A stretch of 64,000 nucleotides of DNA from Colwellia ponticola. GTDB taxonomy: Bacteria; Pseudomonadota; Gammaproteobacteria; Enterobacterales; Alteromonadaceae. The notes under the pieces are model-generated. The model worked only from the letters and a program-made list of their open reading frames with translations, did no database searches and was not told the origin of the DNA. The stretch spans positions 62,001 through 126,000 of the forward strand of contig NZ_SZVP01000001.1 in assembly GCF_005885605.1 (NCBI RefSeq). The letters are read 5' to 3'. Below are positions 51,694 through 61,983 of this stretch, one piece after another. Every line of letters begins with the position of its first letter. Position 1 is the first letter of the stretch. The position numbers and the translations under genes are program-made.

Positions 51694-51771
51694 AGAAACT
51701 CCAAGAAAGTAGGACAAGATACTAAAAAAGTACCAAGAAAAGATAAAAACCACGTCCGTGTGAGGATTTAA

Positions 51772-51802
51772 AAATGGAGGTAAGCGTTGCTTACCTCCAT
51801 TT
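51772..51802 (-). terminator. Terminator after the TonB-dependent receptor gene
   Basis: AAATGGAGGTAAGC and its exact complement (14-bp stem, 3-base loop) end in five Ts on the minus strand, 31 bp after the receptor stop. Confidence 0.9.
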
Positions 51803-51833
51803 AAATTGACTTAACTAATTAGCTTAATTATGC

Positions 51834-54800
51834 TTAAAAAGTAATTTCAGCACCTGCGTAAAGGAAACGGCCAACACTACTACCGTAACCACTGTAGAAA
51901 TGGCCACGGCCACCTAAGCTGTAATCGCCTTGATTATCAAAGATGTTATTTACACCACCAAAAACACGTAAATCACCACCTTTTGATAGAGAAATATCAT
52001 AAGAAACCGATAAGCTATGTGTTATGTATGAACCAATTTCGTTTAACATCAATGCTTCTGGGTTTGCAACACACTCTGCATTGCCAGCTGCACAGTTTTC
52101 ATCGTTATTCGCCATATCTTCTAACCAATCTTCTTCATCGCCTTGGTTAACGGTAATTGGTCCTTTGTACTTAGTACTCCAGCGTACGCGCCAGTCTTCT
52201 TTATACCAAGTTAGTGACGCCGAGCCTTGCGTATCATAAATATCATTATCGTAGTAACCTTCATAGTTTTCAGTTACTGGACCACTTGGCGACTGTACTG
52301 TTTTAGTCCAATCGAGCACATGAGTCCAATCACTCTTAAACTTAATACTACCTAAGTCATCAAAGTCATGAACGTATTCAATTGCTAAATCAATACCGCT
52401 GGTGCTAATTTCATCAACGTTATAATCACGCTGCATAACTTCAATTAAGCCGCCATCTTCATCACGTTTTAAGTCATTACAAAATGAGTTACTGCCACCG
52501 CGCTCATCCCATGCCAATTCAGAGTTATAACAGTACTCCATAATATTGTCATTAGAATATGTCGATAACGCATCTTCAATGGCAATATCGTAGTAATCAA
52601 TGGCAATGCGTAGACCTTCAACAAATGATGGCGCTAATGTGACACCAACGGTTAACGTGTCAGCCGTTTCTTCGAAAAGGTCTGGGTTACCAACGCCTGG
52701 TGAATAGTTATTATCAGCAACATCAAACTCACCATTTTGAGCAATATAATTCGCAATGCTAGTTTCTTTTCGACAATTATCATGGCCGGCATCGGTTGAG
52801 GTTGCCGTAGCGCCCAAACAAATATCAGTATAATCACTATCGTAATCACCTGCTGGTGGTGACATTAAGTTATCAATTGATGGCGCGCGTTGTGCTCGTG
52901 CCCAGTTAGTTCTAATGGCATAACCGTCAACAATTTCCCATACAAGACCGGCACGGTAACTGGCAACTAAATCAACACCTTTAGCGCTGTAGTCAGCAAA
53001 ACGTGCTGATATATCGGCAGTTAAACTTTTCGCACCAGTAACATCTCTCAGTAATGGAATACCTGCTTCACCAAAAATTTCAGCTACGTCCATTTCGCCA
53101 GAATACTGTGGTACATAGTTAAAGCTAATACCGCCTTCTACAGCGCCGCCACCAGTTTTAACTTCTTGTGAATCACGTCTAAATTCAAAACCAAAGGCGG
53201 TTGCTACTGGTCCTGCTGGCATATCAAATAAGTCACCCGCCATATAACCGGTAAAAGTAAGTTGCTCAACTTCAGTATCAATGGTTGGGTTAGCCCGAAT
53301 ATAATCTGCCGCCTCTGTGGTAATAGAACCTTCACCAAATAAATTCATTGGTACACAACCTGCTGCGCGCGCTGCATCATCAGCACATTGAATAGTTACG
53401 CCATCGTCTGCGTATTCAGCATCAAGCGCATAACTGGCTTTAATAACATCAATTTCATTGCCACGTATTTGCTCTTGCGTTGATTTACCGTAACCTACCG
53501 ATACATCCCAGTCCCATTCACCGTCAAATGCTGTGCCTTGTAAACCCGCCCATGAACGAATAGTGTGACGAGTGTTATCAGTATAAATATTACCTACCTC
53601 AGCAAAGTTTCTATCCCACTTAATCGTACTACCACCGCCAGCAGCAATTTCAGCCGGCACATAAGGGTTACTACGCTTAATTCGACCCATGTCTATTTGA
53701 CCAAACTCGCCAGTAGCTGGATCGTAAGTAATCACTAAGTCACTTTCATCTTCACTTTCTGGTGCTTTATTGTTGAATGACTTATTTAAACTATGCTGTA
53801 GCTGCCCGTAAAAAGTAATATCGTCGGTTAGCTCAAAATCAACTTTAATCGCCGTATTTAAGCCTTCATCTGGCGTTTTTAACATAACGAATTGATCTGT
53901 ATCTATGCCGTGCTGTTCTTCAACCCAATCATCACGTAATGTTTGACCGTCATACCAGAAGCCGCCTACGCCACCACTGCCTTCGTGGAAAACACCACCA
54001 GGGATAGAGTCACTTAAACTGCGCCAATCAGCTTGGCTAATATCACGCATACACTCGCCATCTCGAGGCTCTGCTTCAGTAAGCATAGTGTTACACATTC
54101 TCTCATCATCATAGGAGTGAGATTCTTGAATTTGCGCACGCTTACGGTCGTTATAAGTTAAACCGTATTGTTTATCATAGGTTGAGCTTAAGTAAACATA
54201 ACCACGACCTTCAGCAAATTCGCTGCCGTAGTTTAAATCTAAAGTAAATTCTTTAGCGCCGCCTTCAACTGACTCACCGCCGCGGGCTTTAAAAGCAAAG
54301 CCTTCTTTATCTTGTTGGGTAATAATGTTAACAACACCCGCAATAGCATCAGAGCCATAAGCTGCTGAAGCACCACCGGTAATTACTTCAACTTTTTTAA
54401 CCATACCTGTAGGGATAGTTGATAAACTTACCGCATTACTGCCGTGGCTGTTTGATACTACACGGCGACCATCAATTAACGTTAACGTACGCTGCGAACC
54501 TAAGTTACGTAAGTTAATGGTTGAAAGACCTGTCGCGGTAATGTTTGATTGGCTGTTAGTATTACTACTACTTTCAGAAATTTGTGGTAATTCATCAATT
54601 AAAATTTCAGCTAATGAACCTAAACCTGTATCTTCAATCGCTTCGTTGTCCATTGTTGCTAATGGTGTTGCAACCGTGAAACTATCTCGACGTAAACGAG
54701 ATCCTGTTACCGTAATTTTTTCATCTGCTGTTGATTTTTTTACATTCTTAGCGGGGGTTATTTGTGTAACAGATTTTGCTATTGCATTTTCAGCATCTGC

Positions 54801-54896
54801 AGCAAATGTGGTTGGTGCAAAAGCGATAGCACTGCCGGCAAATGCTGTATATATAGCAGCGTGAATTGCGATGGTGATTGGGCTCTTATTCATCAT
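51834..54896 (-). CDS. TonB-dependent outer-membrane receptor
   Basis: The 1020-residue protein has a signal peptide (about 1-32, AGSAIAFAPTTFAADA) and a plug domain that starts with the TonB-box-like region EKITVTGSRLRRDSF. The plug continues through LAEILIDELPQIS, TINLRNLGSQRTLTLIDGRR and GGASAAYGSDAIAGVVNIIT. A large beta-barrel ends in the aromatic FLYAGAEITF. Such receptors import siderophores, vitamins, peptides or glycans with TonB energy; sequence alone gives no substrate. The size and the QRTLTLIDGRRVV motif are typical of marine Alteromonadales and Caulobacter-type receptors. The split CadC-like regulator is encoded divergently 780 bp away, a possible local control. Confidence 0.93.
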   Translation of the reverse strand: MMNKSPITIAIHAAIYTAFAGSAIAFAPTTFAADAENAIAKSVTQITPAKNVKKSTADEKITVTGSRLRRDSFTVATPLATMDNEAIEDTGLGSLAEILIDELPQISESSSNTNSQSNITATGLSTINLRNLGSQRTLTLIDGRRVVSNSHGSNAVSLSTIPTGMVKKVEVITGGASAAYGSDAIAGVVNIITQQDKEGFAFKARGGESVEGGAKEFTLDLNYGSEFAEGRGYVYLSSTYDKQYGLTYNDRKRAQIQESHSYDDERMCNTMLTEAEPRDGECMRDISQADWRSLSDSIPGGVFHEGSGGVGGFWYDGQTLRDDWVEEQHGIDTDQFVMLKTPDEGLNTAIKVDFELTDDITFYGQLQHSLNKSFNNKAPESEDESDLVITYDPATGEFGQIDMGRIKRSNPYVPAEIAAGGGSTIKWDRNFAEVGNIYTDNTRHTIRSWAGLQGTAFDGEWDWDVSVGYGKSTQEQIRGNEIDVIKASYALDAEYADDGVTIQCADDAARAAGCVPMNLFGEGSITTEAADYIRANPTIDTEVEQLTFTGYMAGDLFDMPAGPVATAFGFEFRRDSQEVKTGGGAVEGGISFNYVPQYSGEMDVAEIFGEAGIPLLRDVTGAKSLTADISARFADYSAKGVDLVASYRAGLVWEIVDGYAIRTNWARAQRAPSIDNLMSPPAGDYDSDYTDICLGATATSTDAGHDNCRKETSIANYIAQNGEFDVADNNYSPGVGNPDLFEETADTLTVGVTLAPSFVEGLRIAIDYYDIAIEDALSTYSNDNIMEYCYNSELAWDERGGSNSFCNDLKRDEDGGLIEVMQRDYNVDEISTSGIDLAIEYVHDFDDLGSIKFKSDWTHVLDWTKTVQSPSGPVTENYEGYYDNDIYDTQGSASLTWYKEDWRVRWSTKYKGPITVNQGDEEDWLEDMANNDENCAAGNAECVANPEALMLNEIGSYITHSLSVSYDISLSKGGDLRVFGGVNNIFDNQGDYSLGGRGHFYSGYGSSVGRFLYAGAEITF

Positions 54897-55676
54897 TCAT
54901 CTCTCTTATGTTGTTATTTAGTTATATTTTTTATTATTTATTTTGGTCGCTTCCTAAGGAACCAATTATTTATTAGCTAATATAAATTAATACCTGATAG
55001 ACGTAAGGTAGAAGTAGTGAGCACGTTAGATAGCAGGCCTCAAATGATCTAACCATAAGTAAAACTCACTAACGCAAAGACACATCGCAAATACACATCA
55101 AAGTAATTTCTTGTTAATAAAATGTAATTTAATTAGACTTACTCTGTTGTAAGAAAATCAGCTCACTTATGCAATCTATAGAATATCATTTGTACATCTA
55201 TTTAATATCTATCCAATAAAAACAACAACTTAAAATAAAAAACAAGTAGCCACGGCTAAAAGCAGTTAATCAGTTACTTTAGAATAAACAAAGTAAGATA
55301 AAGGTATTACTTAACTATGATCATTTTATTAACGGCCATTCCAACTAAATCACTACGACATAATGATTAAAGCAACTCATGCTGACTGTTAACGGAAACT
55401 TTATTAATTAAATAACCGCTTTATCGACACAGAAGTCACTCAATAACAACTATTTATTGAATAACTAGTTGTACTAAATAATGTGCTTCTGTATTGTCTG
55501 AAGTGGTCTAATAAGTTAGATACTCTCAGGTGAATGATGAAATAACATAGTGGTAGGCTTTTCCTCTATGGAGTAGCTATCAGAGCAGCGCCTATAAGCT
55601 TAGTGATATTGACATAATAATCTGATAAGACTTAGTTCCTAATAAACATAACAAGTTGAGTAAAAAAGTTTACATA
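54897..55676. other. Long intergenic region between TonB receptor and split regulator
   Basis: These 780 bp are AT-rich and contain no convincing coding frame, tRNA or long inverted repeat. They must hold the receptor promoter (minus) and the regulator promoter (plus). The size leaves room for a small RNA or operators that I cannot resolve by eye. Confidence 0.4.
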
Positions 55677-57880
55677 ATGCATAATCAGCCTTTTAAAATT
55701 GGACGTTATCAGGTAACACCCGAAGAATTTTCTATTCAAATTGATAGTGGTGAAAAACAGTCATTACAACCTAAATTTATCGAAGTACTGGTTTATTTGG
55801 CCAAGCATCATGGACGTGTTGTACCTAGAAGCGAACTCATTGACCACATTTGGGGCACTGACAGTTTTGTGGGTGAAAAAAGTTTAACTAATGCCATTTG
55901 GCACTTACGGAAAACTTTAACTAAGGTGGAGGGGGAAGAGGAAGTAATAAAGACCATTCGCAAGGCAGGTTATCCAAACCACAATGGCGACAAGATAACC
56001 CGCTACTAAGCACTACATCCCATTCAGAACCTATAGCAAGTAGTATAAATTACTCAATAGGTAGCACTATTGAAAGTTCAGTCGATAACTCGTTATATCA
56101 AAAACACACGCTCAATAAAAACCTAGCGACCAAAAGCATTAAAGGTCGTACTAAGATAACCAAAAAACAGGCACTCTTTGCTTTAGCTATACTTTTATTA
56201 AGCCTATTTTTTATTACTTCGTTTTCTAATGAGCAAAACCCTAGCATAACAACTATCACCAAGCATCCAGGCAGTGAGCTTTTTCCTGCCCCTTCACCCG
56301 ATGGTCGTTTTGTAGTTTATAGCCAAGTATTATCAAACCAGCCGATTAATCTTTTTATGAAAGATACTCATCAATTATCCTTACCCCCCAAGCAGTTAAC
56401 CTTTGATGATGCTATTGAACGACAAAGTGTTTGGAGTAATGACGGTCAATACCTTTACTTTGCTCGTAAAGATAAAGCGAATAAAAGTTGTTATTACATA
56501 CAATTAAAAGTAGCTAGTCAGCAAGAGACTCCAATAGCGACTTGCCCTATGCAGGGGATTTATTATTATCTGGATATATCACCCGATAATAAAATACTTG
56601 CTGTATATAACAGAAGTACTTCAGCTAAAAGATCGGGGATTTACTTTATTGATTTAACCTCAAAAAACTTCACTATGACCCGTTTTTCTTGTGATACTGG
56701 TTGTCAATATAAAGATAGAGATATGGCTTTTTCTCCCGATGGTAAATACATCGCCGTTGCCCGACGTCTTAACCGTTTAAGTGAAAATATTTATCTAATT
56801 AACTTAGCAACTAACGTAACCACACAACTGACCTTTGATGAAGAAGATATTGTCGGTATGTCTTGGTTTAGTGGTAGCAAAAAACTAGTTTTTGCCGCTC
56901 AACGCGCTGATACTCGCTCTGGCTATATGATAGACATTAACAATAAAGTAAAAAAACCGTTACACTTATCAGGGTTTAGTTACCCAAGTATTGCCAAACA
57001 TTCACAGCAACTTTATTATCAAGAACGTAAAGAAAATTCATCATTAGTAAGCTTACAGCTTAATGACACTATCGCGAATAGCCCTTTTCCGGTGTTACAA
57101 TCAAATTTTACCTATGAATCTCCTGATTACAATCCAGTGACTAATTTAATGGTATTTTCTTCTAACGAATCAGGCTTTGATGAACTATGGTCAGCAAAAG
57201 TAGATGGTAGCGCACGCAAACAGTTAACTAATTTACAGCAAACTATTCGCCATCCTAAATGGTCACATGACGGTAAAAAAGTAGCTTTTTTAGCGCCACT
57301 ATCACAAGGAAGTGGCGCTGGCATCTATATTTATTCAATCGAAAATGAGAAAGTAACCTTACTAAAAAGTCCTTTTGTGCAACATAATCGTCCCACTTGG
57401 TCGCTTGATGATACTAAAATTATCTCTGCCATTTATGGTGATAAACATACCGATATTTACAGTATTACTATTGCTGACGGAGTAACTAAACGTCTAACCT
57501 TTGATAGTGCCCGATATGGGGTAATGATCAATGCTGATACCTTACTTTATACCAAGATGAAAAAGGGCTTATGGCAAAAAAATATTAATAATGATCAAGC
57601 TGCAAAAAAAATAATTAATGGTAATTTGTTTAATACCCTCTACTCATGGACTTATCAAAATGATCATGTTTATTATCAAAAAATATTTAATGACCACTAC
57701 CAATTGATCACCTATGATCTAACCAATAAGATGCAATCACCTTTGGTAAGATTGCCGTTAAACTCAATTTCCTTAAGCGATAGCATTAGCTATATAGCCA
57801 GCGAAGACAGCTTACTCTATACCAGCAGTAGTTTTCCTCAAGCGAATATAAAAATGATAACAACTAACCACTTATATTAG
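55677..57880 (+). pseudogene. CadC/ToxR-like transmembrane regulator with TolB-like domain, split by a frameshift
   Basis: The first frame (55677-56009) encodes a winged-helix DNA-binding domain of the Trans_reg_C type (QPKFIEVLVYLAKHHGRVVP, LIDHIWGTDSF, SLTNAIWHLRKTL, IKTIRKAGY) and then ends quickly. Another frame, open from about 55970, continues with LSKPQWRQD, a polar linker, a transmembrane segment (LFALAILLLSLFFITSF, about 56170-56220) and a periplasmic beta-propeller of TolB/WD40-like repeats (SPDGRFVVYSQ, SNDGQYLYFARKD, SPDGKYIAVARR). Joined, these make a one-component membrane regulator. Restoring one TATC unit at 55971 would join the frames. The annotated start avoids an upstream TTG. 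Confidence 0.75.
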
Positions 57881-57965
57881 GGGTTATGTTCTTGAAGGTT
57901 AAATTTTTTTGTCTTTTACCTTATGAGAAGGCAGAGCCTTTTAATTAGATAAAGATAAAAAACGA

Positions 57966-58000
57966 AAAAGCCAACAAATGACGAACATTGGTTGGCTTTT
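57966..58000 (-). terminator. Terminator after parC
   Basis: AAAAGCCAAC and GTTGGCTTTT pair with extra inner ATG/CAT pairing. On the minus strand the stem ends in Ts, 34 bp after the parC stop. The plus-strand side could also end the split-regulator transcript. Confidence 0.8.
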
Positions 58001-58033
58001 ATTTATATTTTTTGCAAGAGTTTACAACTTAGG

Positions 58034-60340
58034 CTAAGTAAGCTGTCCCTGTTCACTTGCTTTATCATCACTACTTTCAATACCCTCTAGTTGCTCTACT
58101 TCAATGGCTGAAACACGTTGCAAACCTCTAGGTAGCTTATTACCACGACGACCACGCTCACCTTTATAGTGTTCTATATCTACGGCTTTTAACGTAAGTT
58201 TACGTTTGCCTGCATGTAAGGTAATGGCTGCACCTTCAGGAATAATACAAAGTAAACTAACAAACTCTTCACGCGTTTTGGCGCGTGCCGCAGGAATATT
58301 AATAACTTTATTCCCCTTGCCCTTACTCAGTACCGGTAGGTTTTTCACAGGAAAAACCAGCATACGCCCTTCGCTCGTTATGGTTAAGCAATTATCCGTG
58401 TCAATATTATGAATACGCATTGGTGTCATTACCTTTGCTGCCTCTGGTAAGGTAATTAACGCTTTACCATTTTTATTGCGACTCACCATATCAACAAAGC
58501 TACTAACAAAACCATAACCTGCATCACTTACTAACAAATACTTAGTGTCATCATCAGACATAATACTATGAACAAAAGCTTTACCTGGCGCAAGATTAAA
58601 ACGACCTGTTAAGGGCTCACCTTGGGAGCGTGCCGTGGGTAAAGTATGCGCATCGGTGGTAAAAGCACGACCGTCTGAGCCAATAAAAACTACGGGTCGA
58701 TTACTGCGCCCTTTTGAGGAGCATAAATAACTATCACCAGCTTTATAGCTTAAGCTTGTCGGGTCAATATCATGACCTTTAGCACAGCGCGCCCAACCTT
58801 TGTCAGAAATAACAACAGTTACTGACTCGCTAGGCACTAAATCTTTTTCTGTTAACGCTTTTGATTCACTACGTTCAACCAATTTAGAGCGACGATCATC
58901 ACCATAAAGTTTAGCTGCTTCAAGGATCTCTTTTTTCATTAGCGTATTCATTCGCGCTTTTGAATTAAGAATTTTTTCTAAATAGTCTTGTTCAATACGT
59001 AGTTCATCTTGTTCTGCTCGAATTTTTATTTCCTCGAGCTTGGCTAGTTGGCGTAATTTTATTTCTAGAATTGAGTGTGCTTGCGTTTCAGATAACGCAA
59101 AGCGAGAGATAAGCTCAGCTTTAGGATCATCAAAGCCGCGAATTATTTCAATCACTTCATCAATATTTAAGTAAGCAACTAATAAACCATCAAGGATATG
59201 CAAACGGGCTAAGATTTTATCTAAGCGGTATTGTAAGCGACGACGTACTGTTTCACGGCGATACTCGAGCCATTCAGACAAAATAACCAGTAAGTTTTTT
59301 ACTGCAGGACGGTTATCTAAACCTATCATATTGATATTTACACGATAGCTTTTTTCTAAATCAGTGCTAGCAAATAGATGCTGCATTAGCTGTTCTACAT
59401 CAACACGATTTGAGCGCGGTACAACGACAAGACGTACCGGGTTTTCATGATCAGACTCATCACGCAGATCAACGACCATAGGTAACTTTTTCGCGGTCAT
59501 TTGTGCGGCAATTTGTTCTAATATCTTACCGCCAGAAGCTTGATGCGGTAGTGAAGTAATAACAATATCGCCCTGCTCTACATCATAAACAGCACGCATT
59601 TTTATACTACCACGGCCTGTTTGATAAATTTTTTCAATATCGGCTTTTGGGGTAATAATCTCAGCATCGGTTGGATAATCTGGTCCTTGCACAAACTCCA
59701 GTAAATCGCTTACTTCTGCTTTTGGATTTTCAATTAAGTGTACACAAGCATCGGCTATTTCACGGACATTATGTGGCGGAATATCTGTTGCCATACCGAC
59801 GGCAATACCGGTAATACCGTTGAGTAAAATATGCGGTAAACGCGCCGGCAAAGTTTTTGGCTCTTCCATAGTACCATCAAAATTTGGCTGCCAATCAACC
59901 GTGCCTTGCCCTAACTCAGCCAGTAATACTTCACTAAAACGTGATAGACGTGATTCCGTATAACGCATTGCCGCAAATGATTTAGGATCATCGGGTGCCC
60001 CCCAGTTTCCTTGACCATCTACTAAAGGGTAACGATAAGAAAAAGGTTGTGCCATCAACACCATGGCTTCATAGCAAGCACTATCGCCATGGGGATGAAA
60101 TTTACCTAATACATCGCCCACGGTACGCGCTGACTTTTTATATTTAGCGGTTGCAGATAAACCAAGCTCTGACATTGCATACACTATACGACGTTGAACT
60201 GGTTTTAAACCATCGCCTATATGTGGCAAAGCTCTATCCATAATGACGTACATGGAATAATTTAAATAAGCTTCTTCGGTAAAACGCCTCAGAGGGACTT
60301 GTTCTACTCCATCAAGGCTATATTCGAGCGCATCTGACAT
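58034..60340 (-). CDS. parC: DNA topoisomerase IV subunit A
   Basis: ParC is the DNA-cleaving subunit of topoisomerase IV, which decatenates replicated chromosomes with ParE. The 768-residue protein has the quinolone-resistance region [25 protein letters not shown] and the catalytic Tyr in [25 protein letters not shown] and the C-terminal beta-pinwheel repeats also fit. The sequence [15 protein letters not shown] and length (E. coli 752) fit ParC rather than GyrA, which has a longer C-terminal domain. parE is not adjacent downstream; the upstream genes are GGDEF proteins. Confidence 0.95.
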   Translation of the reverse strand: MSDALEYSLDGVEQVPLRRFTEEAYLNYSMYVIMDRALPHIGDGLKPVQRRIVYAMSELGLSATAKYKKSARTVGDVLGKFHPHGDSACYEAMVLMAQPFSYRYPLVDGQGNWGAPDDPKSFAAMRYTESRLSRFSEVLLAELGQGTVDWQPNFDGTMEEPKTLPARLPHILLNGITGIAVGMATDIPPHNVREIADACVHLIENPKAEVSDLLEFVQGPDYPTDAEIITPKADIEKIYQTGRGSIKMRAVYDVEQGDIVITSLPHQASGGKILEQIAAQMTAKKLPMVVDLRDESDHENPVRLVVVPRSNRVDVEQLMQHLFASTDLEKSYRVNINMIGLDNRPAVKNLLVILSEWLEYRRETVRRRLQYRLDKILARLHILDGLLVAYLNIDEVIEIIRGFDDPKAELISRFALSETQAHSILEIKLRQLAKLEEIKIRAEQDELRIEQDYLEKILNSKARMNTLMKKEILEAAKLYGDDRRSKLVERSESKALTEKDLVPSESVTVVISDKGWARCAKGHDIDPTSLSYKAGDSYLCSSKGRSNRPVVFIGSDGRAFTTDAHTLPTARSQGEPLTGRFNLAPGKAFVHSIMSDDDTKYLLVSDAGYGFVSSFVDMVSRNKNGKALITLPEAAKVMTPMRIHNIDTDNCLTITSEGRMLVFPVKNLPVLSKGKGNKVINIPAARAKTREEFVSLLCIIPEGAAITLHAGKRKLTLKAVDIEHYKGERGRRGNKLPRGLQRVSAIEVEQLEGIESSDDKASEQGQLT

Positions 60341-60465
60341 GAATTGGTTTCCTGATATTACATATTGGGTTGTGATAAGTGTCTTAGGGTATAACTTTTA
60401 GTATAACTTTACTTATATCGTTAACGAGATAAACCAAAAGCATAGCTCAACATATTATCAAAAAT

Positions 60466-60494
60466 AAGTTAAGAATAATTAAGTTAAGAATAAT
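60466..60494. repeat. 15-bp tandem duplication upstream of parC
   Basis: AAGTTAAGAATAATT is followed directly by 14 bases of the same unit. It lies in the 299-bp gap between the GGDEF gene and parC, otherwise without visible features. Confidence 0.85.
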
Positions 60495-60639
60495 AGCCAA
60501 GCCAGCTTGAGCATGATTCGCTTAGGTGTACTAAGACGATCATGTTGACTTGGGTTTGGTATGGGTATAGCTTAGCTGATTATGTGCTTAGACAACACAG
60601 ATAAAGTAACAAATGCACTAATATTAGCTGTCTGTTAAG

Positions 60640-61983
60640 TTATTTCACACGTCGCTCTTGTGATGCGACGATATTTTTATAACAAACAACGCTATTACGA
60701 CCTTGTGCTTTAGCTTGGTACATAGTTAAGTCTGCACCATGTAATAAATCATCGAAACTTATTTGCTTATCGTTCATGGTTATTACACCAATGCTGATAG
60801 TTATTGTGTTAGGTAACATTAATGATGAAAAGTCATAATGTGCTATTTTTTTATTAATGTGCATGGCAATGGCCTTCGCTTTATTGCAGTCGGCAAAAGG
60901 CAATAACGCCACAAACTTATCACCCGCTAAACGAGCAAGAAAATCACGGGATCGCATGGTTTCTTTCATTAATTGCGACACGACCACTAACGCGCTATCA
61001 CCAAGGTGATGACCCACCTTGTCATTAAGTTGTTTAAAGTGGTCTACGTCTATTAAAAGCACCGATAACTCTTCAGGTTGATGTGTAAAGTTATTGACCA
61101 TCTGCTCACCTTGCTCAAACAGAGCACTTCGGTTGGCTAGGCCGGTTAGGTCATCAGTTTTCGTTAAAGTCAGCAACTTATTACGCACTCTTAGCTGTCG
61201 GTAAAAAAGTAATAAAAAAAGAATAGCCGTGCAAATAATCAAGATGAAATTATACTGTTGTGACGATTTTTCTTTTTGTACTTCAACAACACGTCTCTCT
61301 TTTAACTCGTTTTGATTTTCCATCAAAATATTGTTAGCTTTCTTACTTTGCACTTCAAAGGACTGCTCTAACGATTCAATCATATTCAAGCGCTTATTTT
61401 TACGATAAATGTTATATTTTTTTAAATACGCTTTTTGTTCGAGGTAAGCAAGATCATATTGTTGTTGTCTTGCATAGTGCTCTGACAATAATAAATGTAA
61501 CTGTAAAAATGCAGGTTGAGCTAATTGCTCAATAGAAATTTGCTCTGATAACTTATCTGCTTGCTGCAAAAGCATAATTATCTGTGCGTTGTGCTCACTA
61601 CTTTCGGCGCTATCAATAACCTCACTAGAATGATTATTTTGGTTAAATAAACTTTCTTTTAATAACGCTTGAGCCACTAATAATAAATATTGCTCTGCCG
61701 CATTTAATAGCACTTTAGATAAGGTAAATTGTGCCAACGCTATATCAATTTGCTGGTGATTAATGTTCGTTTTGTTTAACTCGGTAATTAACGGTAGTAA
61801 TTGCGCGTTTATCGGTAACTTATTGATAACAGTTAGAGGCGGTACAGTGTTTTTATTGGCTGTAGTGTTTACTGATAACAAGAGCTTATCAGCTTTATTA
61901 ACAGGCTCATTAGCCAGACAGGTTGTCACTAGTAGCCACTGTATAAACAGTATTATCAATTGCCGTTGACCGGTGAGTTTCAT
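60640..61983 (-). CDS. Membrane GGDEF-domain protein with altered active-site motif
   Basis: The 447-residue protein has an N-terminal hydrophobic/signal segment, a helical region resembling TPR-like repeats (about 60-210), a transmembrane helix (FILIICTAILFLLLFY) and a C-terminal GGDEF domain. The catalytic loop reads AGDKF (about 353-357) instead of GG[DE]EF, so diguanylate cyclase activity is doubtful, although DVDHFKQLNDKVGHHLGD is well conserved. The product-binding I-site RxxD is intact as RSRD five residues before the loop, so c-di-GMP binding is likely. Its ATG shares a base with the stop of the upstream GGDEF gene (TAATG), indicating translational coupling. Confidence 0.85.
   Translation of the reverse strand: MKLTGQRQLIILFIQWLLVTTCLANEPVNKADKLLLSVNTTANKNTVPPLTVINKLPINAQLLPLITELNKTNINHQQIDIALAQFTLSKVLLNAAEQYLLLVAQALLKESLFNQNNHSSEVIDSAESSEHNAQIIMLLQQADKLSEQISIEQLAQPAFLQLHLLLSEHYARQQQYDLAYLEQKAYLKKYNIYRKNKRLNMIESLEQSFEVQSKKANNILMENQNELKERRVVEVQKEKSSQQYNFILIICTAILFLLLFYRQLRVRNKLLTLTKTDDLTGLANRSALFEQGEQMVNNFTHQPEELSVLLIDVDHFKQLNDKVGHHLGDSALVVVSQLMKETMRSRDFLARLAGDKFVALLPFADCNKAKAIAMHINKKIAHYDFSSLMLPNTITISIGVITMNDKQISFDDLLHGADLTMYQAKAQGRNSVVCYKNIVASQERRVK

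Noticed and set aside
54517-54980. Plus-strand frames opposite the TonB receptor
   Set aside because: They are antisense to the signal peptide and plug of the receptor and show no independent start or family match.
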